From: Spirochaetaceae bacterium
GTDB taxonomy: Bacteria; Spirochaetota; Spirochaetia; Treponematales; Breznakiellaceae
Direction: 5' to 3'
NCBI GenBank assembly: GCA_031280705.1
Contig: JAITGJ010000233.1
Span: 1-7,742, forward strand
DNA: 7,742 nt
In this document: positions 1-5,270 of the stretch, piece after piece
How positions within the stretch are numbered: the stretch's first letter is position 1
How the letters are laid out: each line of letters opens with the position of its first letter
Notes under the pieces: model-generated
The model's input: only the letters and a program-made list of their open reading frames with translations
The model's database searches: none
Told to the model about the DNA's origin: nothing
Position numbers and translations under genes: made by a program

Positions 1-1
1 A

Positions 2-1108
2 GGTGTAGGCAGCTCTGCCAACCATTACTCTGGTACTTTTGACGGCGGCGGCAAACGCCTTGAGCATCTGTATAGCTACCACCCCACCCTGGATTGGGCC
101 GGGCTTTTTGGATATACCCAGCGGGACGGGTTGCCTGTAACCGCGCTCAAAAACATTACCATCGTGTCGGGCAGCGTAACAGGACGCGACTATGTTGGCG
201 GCATTGTGGGGAATGCCGTGACCACCGAAATCTCAGGCTGCTCCAATGCCGCCGAGGTTACGGCTGGCGGGAACGATGCCGGCGGCATAGCGGGTTGGGT
301 TGAAAGCGGGAGCGTTACCGCCTCTGTCAATACCGGCATTGTGAGGGCTGACCAAAATGCCGGCGGCATAGTGGGATGGGGCCGGGGTATCGAGATCACC
401 GCCTGCTCCAACGCCGCTTCGGGCGGCGTCTATGGAACGATCTCCGTTGGCGGCATTGCCGGACAAATTCAATACAGCGAAGTCTTCAACAGCTTCAATG
501 CCGCTCCGGTTACAAGCGTGGGGGAGAATTCTTATTATATCGGCGGCGTGGCGGGGCAAATGGCCGGCCAGATCACGAACATTACCGCTTGTTACAATAC
601 CGGCGCGGTTTTGGGAGTCGCTTTAGCCGGCGGCGTGGCGGGGTATGTGATAGGCAACAACAACGCCATTACCGCCTGCTATAATACCGGCGATGTTGGC
701 ATACCCGGCGGCAACGCAAATGGCGGCGTGGTGGGGGGCGGCTGGAGTACAACCCTTACCGCTTGTTACAATACCGGCGCGGTTTCGGGAGTCACTATAG
801 CCGGCGGCGTAATGGGAATTTTTGATAGCGGGAACATCACCGCCTGCTACTGGCTGAATCTGAGCGGAGACGGCTCGCTGAGTCCCGCCAGCGCCAACGC
901 CGGGATAGGATTCATCCAAAGCGGGATAGTAACCGGCTCCAGCGCCACGGCATTTGGTTCCAGCGACTGGCCCAGCGCGTTAGATGACGCTGAATGGGGA
1001 ACCGGCGACGGTTCAGGCAGCGGGAAGTACTGGAAAACCCTGGGCGGCTGGAACGGCGGCAATTACGGGCGGGATTCGGATTTTCCCAAGCTGTGGTGGG
1101 AACCGTAG
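2..1108 (+). CDS. GLUG-repeat surface protein, 5'-truncated by window edge (GLUG-1)
   Basis: The frame is open from the window edge to TAG at 1106-1108, giving 368 visible residues; the start and any signal peptide lie outside. The first part carries the block that usually precedes GLUG repeats: SGTFDGGGKRLEHL, then AGLFGY, then NITIVSGSVTG. About eight repeats of 22-30 residues follow, each with a G-G-[IV]-[VA]-G core and usually C[SY]N (SGCSNAAEV, TACYNTGAV). GLUG repeats (Pfam family 'The GLUG motif') are thought to form a beta-solenoid in secreted or surface proteins, often with adhesion-like roles; function here is inferred. The C-terminus, KYWKTLGGWNGG...DFPKLWWEP, recurs almost unchanged in the remnant at 3944-4291. 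A TTG at 131 could be read as a start, but homologous coding continues upstream of it, so I treat the gene as partial. A strong terminator follows 21 bases after the stop. Confidence 0.9.
   Translation, partial: GVGSSANHYSGTFDGGGKRLEHLYSYHPTLDWAGLFGYTQRDGLPVTALKNITIVSGSVTGRDYVGGIVGNAVTTEISGCSNAAEVTAGGNDAGGIAGWVESGSVTASVNTGIVRADQNAGGIVGWGRGIEITACSNAASGGVYGTISVGGIAGQIQYSEVFNSFNAAPVTSVGENSYYIGGVAGQMAGQITNITACYNTGAVLGVALAGGVAGYVIGNNNAITACYNTGDVGIPGGNANGGVVGGGWSTTLTACYNTGAVSGVTIAGGVMGIFDSGNITACYWLNLSGDGSLSPASANAGIGFIQSGIVTGSSATAFGSSDWPSALDDAEWGTGDGSGSGKYWKTLGGWNGGNYGRDSDFPKLWWEP
582..810 (+). repeat. Internal direct repeat within GLUG-1 (582-636 and 756-810)
   Basis: Two 55-base segments lie 174 bases (58 codons) apart. 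I count 3 mismatches, and the first 30 bases are identical. They encode LTACYNTGAVSGVTIAGGV-type units, so the repeat is in phase with the protein repeats. A more diverged unit lies between them. This suggests recent expansion by unequal recombination within the array. Confidence 0.8.
1025..1107 (+). repeat. Inverted repeat flanking gyrA, left copy
   Basis: These 83 bases at the end of GLUG-1 match 3945-4027 in inverted orientation without gaps. I count 8 mismatches (about 90%), with an unbroken identical run of 36 bases (1048-1083) and another of 17 (1091-1107). Both copies encode the C-terminus of GLUG-type proteins. Confidence 0.9.
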
Positions 1109-1129
1109 GGCACAAAACAGCGGACACAG

Positions 1130-1159
1130 GGCGCGGCATCAAAAGCCGCGCCTTTTTTT
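1130..1159 (+). terminator. Rho-independent terminator of GLUG-1
   Basis: A perfect 8-bp stem, GGCGCGGC (1130-1137) with GCCGCGCC (1145-1152), closes a 7-base loop (ATCAAAA) and is followed directly by seven T (1153-1159). It lies 21 bases after the GLUG-1 stop codon. Confidence 0.88.
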
Positions 1160-1235
1160 GTTTGTGTATGCTCCGCCGCCTGGCCGCATGGCGGCCTGCG
1201 CTAGGAGTTTGTGGCGCTTCGCGCTATCCAACCCC

Positions 1236-1258
1236 AAAAAACGCGCAAAAGCGCGTTT
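1236..1258 (-). terminator. Intrinsic terminator downstream of gyrA
   Basis: On the minus strand, AAACGCGC (1258-1251), a TTTT loop and GCGCGTTT (1246-1239) form an 8-bp stem, and the U run continues to 1236. It lies about 87 bases past the gyrA stop. Two other palindromes lie between, so it is one of several candidate stop points. Confidence 0.55.
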
Positions 1259-1294
1259 ATAACCCTGCAAACTCCCACAGGAGCCCATATATCG

Positions 1295-1327
1295 AGGTTT
1301 TTTTGGCACTATGTGCCGAAAAAACCT
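1295..1327. repeat. 15-bp hairpin with T-tract and A-tract arms
   Basis: AGGTTTTTTTGGCAC (1295-1309) pairs with GTGCCGAAAAAACCT (1313-1327) over 15 bp, including one G-U pair, around a TAT loop. The T and A runs sit inside the stem, so this is not a classical terminator on either strand. It lies just beyond the gyrA stop and could protect or process the gyrA mRNA 3' end, or belong to the 1201-1348 element. Confidence 0.6.
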
Positions 1328-1344
1328 ACAAGTGCCACAGGCTC

Positions 1345-3810
1345 CTAGGCCCCGTCCTCGCGCACAATGCGGTCCACGCCGGTAACAAAGTCCGGGCGTT
1401 CAATGCTGAGTACGCGGACGCCCTGGGCGCTCCGGCCCATAACACGGATACTGTCAACCGTAAGCTTGATGGATTTTCCCTGGGTCGTGATGCACATGAT
1501 TTCTTCTTCATCGCGGACATTGACGCAGCCGGTTATTTCTCCGGTCTTTTCGCTGATCGTGTAGATTTTCTGTCCGCCCGTCCCGCGCCCGTGGGAACTG
1601 AATTCGCTGAAATCCACGCGCTTGCCGTAGCCGTACTCCGAAAGTATCAGCATGCGTTCCCGCGCGGCCTCGTCTTCGCTCCGGTCCACCCGGAGCACAC
1701 CGGAAAGTTCGTCGCCGGCGTCCAGCTTCATGCCCGTAACGCCCCGGCTCGCGCGGCCCATGGGCCGGACCTGGTCTTCGTGCGTACGGAGCGCCTGGCC
1801 CTTGCGGGAAATCAGCACCACCTCATCGGCGCCCTCGGTAAGGAGCGCGCTTACCAGGCGGTCTCCATCGTCCAGCCTGATGGCAATGATGCCCCGCGTT
1901 TTCGCGTTGGAGAATTCACTGGCGGCTACTTTTTTCACAACCCCCCGCGCGGTCCCCATAAAAAGATAGCGGTCGTCGGTAAAATCCTTCAGCGCCACAA
2001 TCGCGGTAATGTCTTCGTTGGGGGATACGGTGAGCAGGCTTTTGATGTGCGCCCCCTTGCTTGTGCGGCTGCCTTCGGGCAGTTCGTGCACTTTGAGCCA
2101 GTAGGCTTTGCCCTCGCTCGTAATAAACATGACGTATTCATGGGTAGAGGCGACAAAAATCTGGCGGATATAATCGTCCTCCGAAAGTTTTGCCCCCTGC
2201 ATTCCCTTGCCCCCCCGGCCCTGATTCCGCCACGCGGAAACCGGCGCGCGTTTTACATAGCCCAGATTGGAAATAGTGATCACCATTTCTTCTTTTTTTA
2301 TCAGGTCTTCAATATTGATATTTTCCACTTCCCCGGCGACAATTTCCGTGCGCCGCGCGTCTCCGTACCGTTCGGAAATACTGCGCGTTTCATCCCGGAT
2401 AACCATGCGGAGTTTCTGTTCATCTTCCAGCAGGGATTTGAAATAGGCAATTTGTATTTTAAGTTCGGCCAGTTCCTGTTCGATTTTTTCAATTTCAAGG
2501 CTGGTAAGCCGCCCCAGGCGCATGTCAACAATGGCCTGGGACTGCGCTTCCGACAGCGAAAAGCGCTCTTGCAGCGCGGTCTTTGCCGTGCCGATGTCCC
2601 GGGACGCCTTGATCACCGCGACCACTTCATCAATATTTGCAAGGGCGATCACAAGGCCCTGGAGAATGTGCGCGCGTTCTTCGGCTTTCCGTAAATCGTG
2701 GCGCGTCCGGCGGGTAACCACCTCGACGCGGTGCTCCACAAAACAGTGAATCAATTCCTTGAGGTTAAGGCACGCCGGTCTGCCGTTTACCAGCGCGAGG
2801 TTGATCACGCTAAAACTTGACTGGAGCTGGGTGTTGGTAAAAAGCTGATTTAAAACCACCCGCAGTATCGCGCCCTTTTTTAGTTCGATGACTACCCGGA
2901 CGCCGTCGCGGTCGGACTCGTCGTTGTACGCGGCGATGCCGTCAATCACCTTGTCCCGCATGAGCACGCCGATCCGCTCAAGAAGGGCCAGCTTGTTTAC
3001 GCCGTAGGGTATCTCGTTAAAAACGATAATTTCTTTGCCGGATTTGGTGGTTTCCACGGCGAAGCGGCCCCGGATCAGGATCTTTCCCCGGCCCGTTTTG
3101 AAGGCGTCCCGGATGCCGCGCCGCCCGAAAATAATTCCCCCGGTGGGAAAATCCGGCCCCTCGACATGCTTCATCAGTTCATCAATGGTGATATCCGGGT
3201 TTTCGATATGCGCACAAATCGCCGCGCAAATTTCGGTGAGGTTGTGGGGGGCCATGTTGGTGGCCATGCCCACGGCAATGCCGCTTGAGCCGTTGACCAG
3301 AAGATTGGGAATGGCCGCGGGAAGAACCACCGGCTCCTTTTCGTCCTCGGAAAAGTTCGGCGCAAAATCAACGGTTTCCTTGCCCAGGTCCTGGAGCATC
3401 TCGTCTCCGGGACGGGAAAGTTTCGCCTCCGTGTAGCGCATGGCCGCGGGGGGGTCCCCGTCCAGGGAGCCGAAGTTGCCCTGCCCCTGCACGAGGGGGT
3501 AACGCAGGGAAAAATCCTGGGCCATGCGGACCAGCGCGTCGTAGAGCGCCGCGTCTCCGTGGGGGTGAATTTTACCCATCGTATCGCCGACGATAAGGGC
3601 GCTTTTCATGGTCGCGCCGCCGGGACGGAGTCCCAGCTCATTCATCGAATAGAGGAGCCGCCGGTGCACGGGCTTGAGTCCGTCCCGCGCGTCAGGCAGG
3701 GCCCGCGCGACAATCACCGACATCGCGTAAGTAAGATAATCGTTCTTTACTTCATCTTCGATTGAAACGGGAATAACACGTCCCGGAAGCGGCCCGGCAG
3801 TATCAGACAT
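1345..3810 (-). CDS. gyrA: DNA gyrase subunit A
   Basis: The 821-aa product is the breakage-reunion subunit of gyrase, which with GyrB (not in this window) introduces negative supercoils using ATP. The N-terminal winged-helix region has ARDGLKPVHRR (41-51) and HPHGD (82-86). AAMRYTE (122-128) places the DNA-cleaving tyrosine at 126, preceded by Arg125. The GyrA box QGRGGKG (530-536) opens a C-terminal beta-pinwheel and distinguishes gyrase from ParC. A heptad-rich helical stretch around 435-470 fits the coiled-coil gate. Length is normal for a spirochaete GyrA, and no frame damage is visible. Ala87 occupies the E. coli Ser83 quinolone-contact position; Asp91 matches Asp87. ATG 3810 is chosen because the conserved N-terminus starts soon after it; no clear Shine-Dalgarno precedes it. 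The gene stands alone between surface-protein genes rather than with gyrB, dnaA or recF. Confidence 0.98.
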   Translation of the reverse strand: MSDTAGPLPGRVIPVSIEDEVKNDYLTYAMSVIVARALPDARDGLKPVHRRLLYSMNELGLRPGGATMKSALIVGDTMGKIHPHGDAALYDALVRMAQDFSLRYPLVQGQGNFGSLDGDPPAAMRYTEAKLSRPGDEMLQDLGKETVDFAPNFSEDEKEPVVLPAAIPNLLVNGSSGIAVGMATNMAPHNLTEICAAICAHIENPDITIDELMKHVEGPDFPTGGIIFGRRGIRDAFKTGRGKILIRGRFAVETTKSGKEIIVFNEIPYGVNKLALLERIGVLMRDKVIDGIAAYNDESDRDGVRVVIELKKGAILRVVLNQLFTNTQLQSSFSVINLALVNGRPACLNLKELIHCFVEHRVEVVTRRTRHDLRKAEERAHILQGLVIALANIDEVVAVIKASRDIGTAKTALQERFSLSEAQSQAIVDMRLGRLTSLEIEKIEQELAELKIQIAYFKSLLEDEQKLRMVIRDETRSISERYGDARRTEIVAGEVENINIEDLIKKEEMVITISNLGYVKRAPVSAWRNQGRGGKGMQGAKLSEDDYIRQIFVASTHEYVMFITSEGKAYWLKVHELPEGSRTSKGAHIKSLLTVSPNEDITAIVALKDFTDDRYLFMGTARGVVKKVAASEFSNAKTRGIIAIRLDDGDRLVSALLTEGADEVVLISRKGQALRTHEDQVRPMGRASRGVTGMKLDAGDELSGVLRVDRSEDEAARERMLILSEYGYGKRVDFSEFSSHGRGTGGQKIYTISEKTGEITGCVNVRDEEEIMCITTQGKSIKLTVDSIRVMGRSAQGVRVLSIERPDFVTGVDRIVREDGA

Positions 3811-3816
3811 GGCCGC

Positions 3817-3845
3817 AGTCTATCATTTTTAGGAAAAAACGTCCA
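3817..3845 (-). promoter_or_regulatory. Possible gyrA promoter giving a nearly leaderless mRNA
   Basis: On the minus strand, TGGACG (3845-3840) lies 17 bases before TAGACT (3822-3817); each matches the sigma-70 consensus at 4 of 6 positions. TGA just before the -10 makes it an extended -10. Only six bases separate the -10 from the gyrA ATG, so transcription would start at or next to the A of ATG. This is inference from weak matches. Confidence 0.35.
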
Positions 3846-3886
3846 CGGCCCTTTGACAGATCCGCCGGAGGGGAGCGGGCGGGCAT

Positions 3887-3923
3887 GGAAAAGGGCGCGG
3901 CCCGTGACGCCGCGCCCTTTTCC
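3887..3923 (-). terminator. Intrinsic terminator for the minus-strand GLUG remnant
   Basis: A perfect 15-bp stem, GGAAAAGGGCGCGGC (3887-3901) with GCCGCGCCCTTTTCC (3909-3923), closes a 7-base loop. It lies 20 bases past the TAA of the minus-strand remnant. The T run is inside the stem arm, so it reads as a terminator on either strand. It also separates the remnant from the gyrA promoter region. Confidence 0.75.
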
Positions 3924-3943
3924 GTGCCGTTCCCTGCCGCCGG

Positions 3944-4291
3944 TTACGGTTCCCACCACAGGCGGGGGAAATCCGAATCCCGCCCGTAATTGCCGCCGTT
4001 CCAGTTACCCAGGCTTTTCCAGTACTTGCCGGCGCCGGTTTCCCATGCGCCGGCATAAGTGCCAGAAAGGCCGTTACTGGGAGTGGTATCAGTGGCAGCG
4101 GTGGGCCAGCCGCCCTGACCAAAAGCTGTAACGCCGGCAAAGGAACTACTGGTGTTGTCGTCCACCCCTACGCCGGCGCTGGAGGGATTCAGCGAGCCGT
4201 CCCCGATCATCACCCAGCCCTGGCCGTCGTACCGGTAAATATTCCGGTTGGCAGTATTCCGGTACACCCAGCCTTCTTCCGGCGCACCACA
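3944..4291 (-). pseudogene. 3' remnant of a GLUG-family surface-protein gene
   Basis: On the minus strand about 115 codons run from CGAPEEGWVYRNT (near 4291) to TAA at 3946-3944. From GDGSLNPSS onward the protein aligns with the GLUG-1 C-terminus and ends GNWNGGNYGRDSDFPRLWWEP-like; the last 83 bases are about 90% identical to those of GLUG-1. The segment EGWVYRNTANRNIYRYDGQGW recalls the short aromatic 'YNTxxxxxYxYDGxxW' units seen in tail-fibre-like and spirochaete surface proteins. No GLUG repeat, signal peptide or credible start is present: the frame stays open to an ATG at 4453, but that part is antisense to the promoter and leader of lipoprotein A and resembles nothing I recognise. I read it as a gene whose 5' part was lost when the A cassette arrived at about 4300. 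A small expressed protein is a less likely alternative. Confidence 0.7.
3945..4027 (-). repeat. Inverted repeat flanking gyrA, right copy
   Basis: This is the minus-strand partner of 1025-1107; the 36-base identical run is at 3969-4004 and the 17-base run at 3945-3961. The pair encloses all of gyrA (about 2.8 kb between copies), so homologous recombination between them would invert gyrA while leaving both GLUG gene ends nearly unchanged. Confidence 0.9.
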
Positions 4292-4308
4292 TGAGCGCCC
4301 TTGAGCAG

Positions 4309-4338
4309 TTGACAACTTCGTATGAAGCGTGATAACAT
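4309..4338 (+). promoter_or_regulatory. Promoter of the small lipoprotein A locus
   Basis: A consensus -35 TTGACA (4309-4314) lies 18 bases before TAACAT (4333-4338, 4 of 6). TGA before the -10 gives an extended -10 motif. It matches locus B in layout, though its leader is about 50 bases longer. TATAAA at 4345-4350 has no good -35 partner. Confidence 0.55.
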
Positions 4339-4390
4339 ATTTCGTATAAAAACAGGCGGCCCCGGAAACGGAGCCGTTTGGTTTTGCGTG

Positions 4391-4460
4391 CATCACCACG
4401 GCCAGACCTTCCACGGTCAAACGCCGGTGGCGTATCCGGTCCAGACGGACCAATTTTTTG
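4391..4460 (+). promoter_or_regulatory. Structured leader of locus A with terminator-like hairpin before the RBS
   Basis: Three hairpins follow one another: GACC/GGTC (4405-4408 with 4415-4418), ACGCC/GGCGT (4421-4425 with 4429-4433) and GGTCC-AGAC-GGACC (4438-4451). The last is followed by AA and six T (4454-4459). The Shine-Dalgarno GGAGG (4460-4464) begins right at the end of the T run. Order and spacing match the leader of locus B although stem sequences differ, so this looks like a conserved attenuator. The trigger is unknown. Confidence 0.5.
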
Positions 4461-4473
4461 GAGGGTTACCGAT

Positions 4474-4527
4474 ATGCTTTTTAATAAAAAACCCGGTCCC
4501 ATGTCCCCCCCCCCCCCAGTTGTGTAA
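4474..4527 (+). CDS. Short polyproline leader ORF ending in a C13 tract (locus A, OFF-frame start)
   Basis: The 17-residue ORF MLFNKKPGPMSPPPPVV begins at ATG 4474 with GGAGG (4460-4464) nine bases upstream, the only good ribosome site at this locus. The C13 run supplies the prolines and TAA follows at 4525. Its counterpart at 5271 begins MHFNPPPGPLSPPPP. One extra C (or two fewer) would remove the stop from frame and continue into the lipoprotein at 4533-5030. I therefore think this is the true N-terminus of that gene with the phase-variable tract in the OFF length. Alternatively it could be a regulatory leader peptide: four consecutive prolines slow ribosomes and need EF-P. Confidence 0.65.
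   Translation: MLFNKKPGPMSPPPPVV
4505..4517 (+). repeat. C13 homopolymer tract, locus A
   Basis: Thirteen consecutive C lie within the leader ORF. Long C/G tracts mutate by slipped-strand mispairing and act as phase-variation switches in many host-associated bacteria, including at tpr promoters of Treponema pallidum. An identical C13 sits at the same place in locus B. Confidence 0.95.
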
Positions 4528-4532
4528 TTTAT

Positions 4533-5030
4533 GTGCGAGGCCGCGCTTTTGGCAGCGCATACTCCCCTTCCCGCTTAATAAAATCATTATTAATAATCAC
4601 GGCGGCGGTTCTTTCGCTGACCGTATTTGTGTCCTGTGAAAACTGGATATCTTCAATAACGTATCCGCTTTTTGAACAGACTGAGGAAGCCGCCGGCATG
4701 CGCAGCACACCGCCTCCAGAGGAGTCCGGTGAACCGCTTCCGGAGGCCGTTCTGTATAAGTTGCATGGATACGTCTTAAAATGGGAGTGGAATGAAGAGG
4801 AGTGGATATTGATCATGCAAGCCGGCATGACGGTGGCGGTAAAAAACAGCGCGGGCATTATTGTGGCCGGTCCGGATACGACTAGTCCGGAAGGGTACTT
4901 TGTCTTTGATGTACCGGCGGGGGAAGGCTATACGATAAAAATAACGGACGCCGAGTCCCATTGCTGGATATGGCCGGATATCGTCATAGACGCCGATAGC
5001 AACGGCAACTATTTGCTCTCCGATGACTAG
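4533..5030 (+). CDS. Small lipoprotein with Ig-like/carboxypeptidase-regulatory-like domain, probably phase variable (locus A)
   Basis: The ORF gives 165 residues from GTG 4533. A basic segment (RGRAF...SPSRLIKS, 2-18) and a hydrophobic core lead to FVSC with Cys35 as the likely lipidation site; spirochaete lipoboxes tolerate such variation. Residues 36-75 form an acidic, proline-containing linker. Residues 76-165 (LHGYVLKWEW, GMTVAVKNSAGIIVAG, TTSPEGYFVFDVPAGEGYTI) resemble the small beta-sandwich of CarboxypepD_reg or CNA-B type, common as surface stalks. GTG 4533 has no Shine-Dalgarno; the frame is open upstream through the C tract, and the proper start is probably ATG 4474 reached when the tract is 11 or 14 C. 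The segment around the Cys (FVSCENWISSITYPLFE) is nearly identical in GLUG-2. Function unknown; exported to the cell surface or periplasm by inference. Confidence 0.75.
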   Translation: MRGRAFGSAYSPSRLIKSLLIITAAVLSLTVFVSCENWISSITYPLFEQTEEAAGMRSTPPPEESGEPLPEAVLYKLHGYVLKWEWNEEEWILIMQAGMTVAVKNSAGIIVAGPDTTSPEGYFVFDVPAGEGYTIKITDAESHCWIWPDIVIDADSNGNYLLSDD

Positions 5031-5137
5031 CCGCCCGGCGGGAGTCCGGCGCGGCAGCCGCCCCGGTCCCTGAGGGGGCCGCGCGAAGGGGGCTAAACCC
5101 GGTCTCAAAAAATTCACAAAAAAGTGCCACAAAGGTA
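5031..5137. other. Spacer between locus A and locus B
   Basis: This GC-rich stretch holds short palindromes such as CCGCCCGGCGGG (5031-5042) and GGTCCC/GGGGCC near 5066-5080, but no stem followed by a T run, so no clear terminator for lipoprotein A. The last 30 bases are A-rich and could act as an UP-like element for the promoter at 5138. Confidence 0.5.
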
Positions 5138-5166
5138 TTGACAGCGCTCCGGCGGCGGGTTATAAT
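5138..5166 (+). promoter_or_regulatory. Perfect-consensus sigma-70 promoter of locus B / GLUG-2
   Basis: TTGACA (5138-5143) and TATAAT (5161-5166) are separated by 17 bases, an exact match to the housekeeping sigma-70 consensus, with an A-rich stretch upstream (5106-5133). Transcription should begin near 5172-5174. The only downstream genes on this strand are the leader ORF and GLUG-2. Confidence 0.88.
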
Positions 5167-5179
5167 AGCGTATTCATCA

Positions 5180-5255
5180 CGGCCGGACCTTCTCTGGTCA
5201 AGCCTGATGGCCTAAATGCCCGAGGCGTTTGGGCAGCACACCCGGCCGGTTTTTT
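5180..5255 (+). promoter_or_regulatory. Multi-branched structured leader of locus B, candidate attenuator
   Basis: An outer stem CGGCCGG (5180-5186) with CCGGCCG (5242-5248) can enclose three hairpins: GACC/GGTC (5186-5189 with 5196-5199; base 5186 is shared with the outer stem), GCC-TGAT-GGC (5202-5211) and TGCCCGA/TTTGGGCA-type pairing (5217-5223 with 5229-5235). Six T (5250-5255) follow the outer stem directly, and the Shine-Dalgarno comes right after. The segment AAGCC-N4-GGCCTAA and the branched shape recall small riboswitches, but no known class fits. Closing the outer stem would favour termination; opening it would expose the RBS. Confidence 0.5.
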
Positions 5256-5270
5256 GGGAGGATCGTTGAC

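Larger units (their letters stand above)
1201..1348. repeat. 148-bp palindromic element with 19-base imperfect terminal inverted repeats
   Basis: The left end (1201-1219, CTAGGAGTTTGTGGCGCTT) and right end (1330-1348, AAGTGCCACAGGCTCCTAG) match at 16 of 19 positions in inverted orientation. As RNA (plus-strand transcript) all 19 positions can pair, counting three G-U pairs. Further inverted words lie inside: GGAGTTTG (1204-1211) with CAAACTCC (1268-1275), the stem at 1239-1258 and the stem at 1295-1327. The layout resembles a small non-autonomous palindromic element (MITE- or REP-like). I see no target-site duplication and no transposase. The right end covers the gyrA stop codon (1345-1347, complement). 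Confidence 0.45.

Noticed and set aside
233..559. Minus-strand open frames opposite the GLUG arrays (also 6732-7244)
   Set aside because: They mirror the repetitive codons of the real genes on the plus strand and have no independent start signals.
994..2694. Long plus-strand open frame antisense to gyrA (566 codons)
   Set aside because: It lies opposite the conserved gyrA coding, overlaps the end of GLUG-1 and a terminator, and shows no domain. Long antisense frames are expected in GC-rich genes.
4309..4350. TATAAA at 4345-4350 as the locus A -10
   Set aside because: No acceptable -35 lies 16-18 bases upstream, whereas TTGACA with the extended -10 at 4330-4338 forms a coherent promoter.
4292..4453. 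N-terminal part of the minus-strand frame 3944-4453
   Set aside because: It is antisense to the locus A promoter and leader, has no signal peptide or RBS, and resembles nothing in the GLUG family. Only the part up to about 4291 is supported.
5180..5255. c-di-GMP-I (GEMM) riboswitch in the locus B leader
   Set aside because: AAGCC-N4-GGCCTAA and the branched shape recall the GEMM-I core, but the conserved GGCAAACC/GGGTTGCC-type segment and the GNRA tetraloop are missing, and locus A fits even less well. A covariance search would decide.
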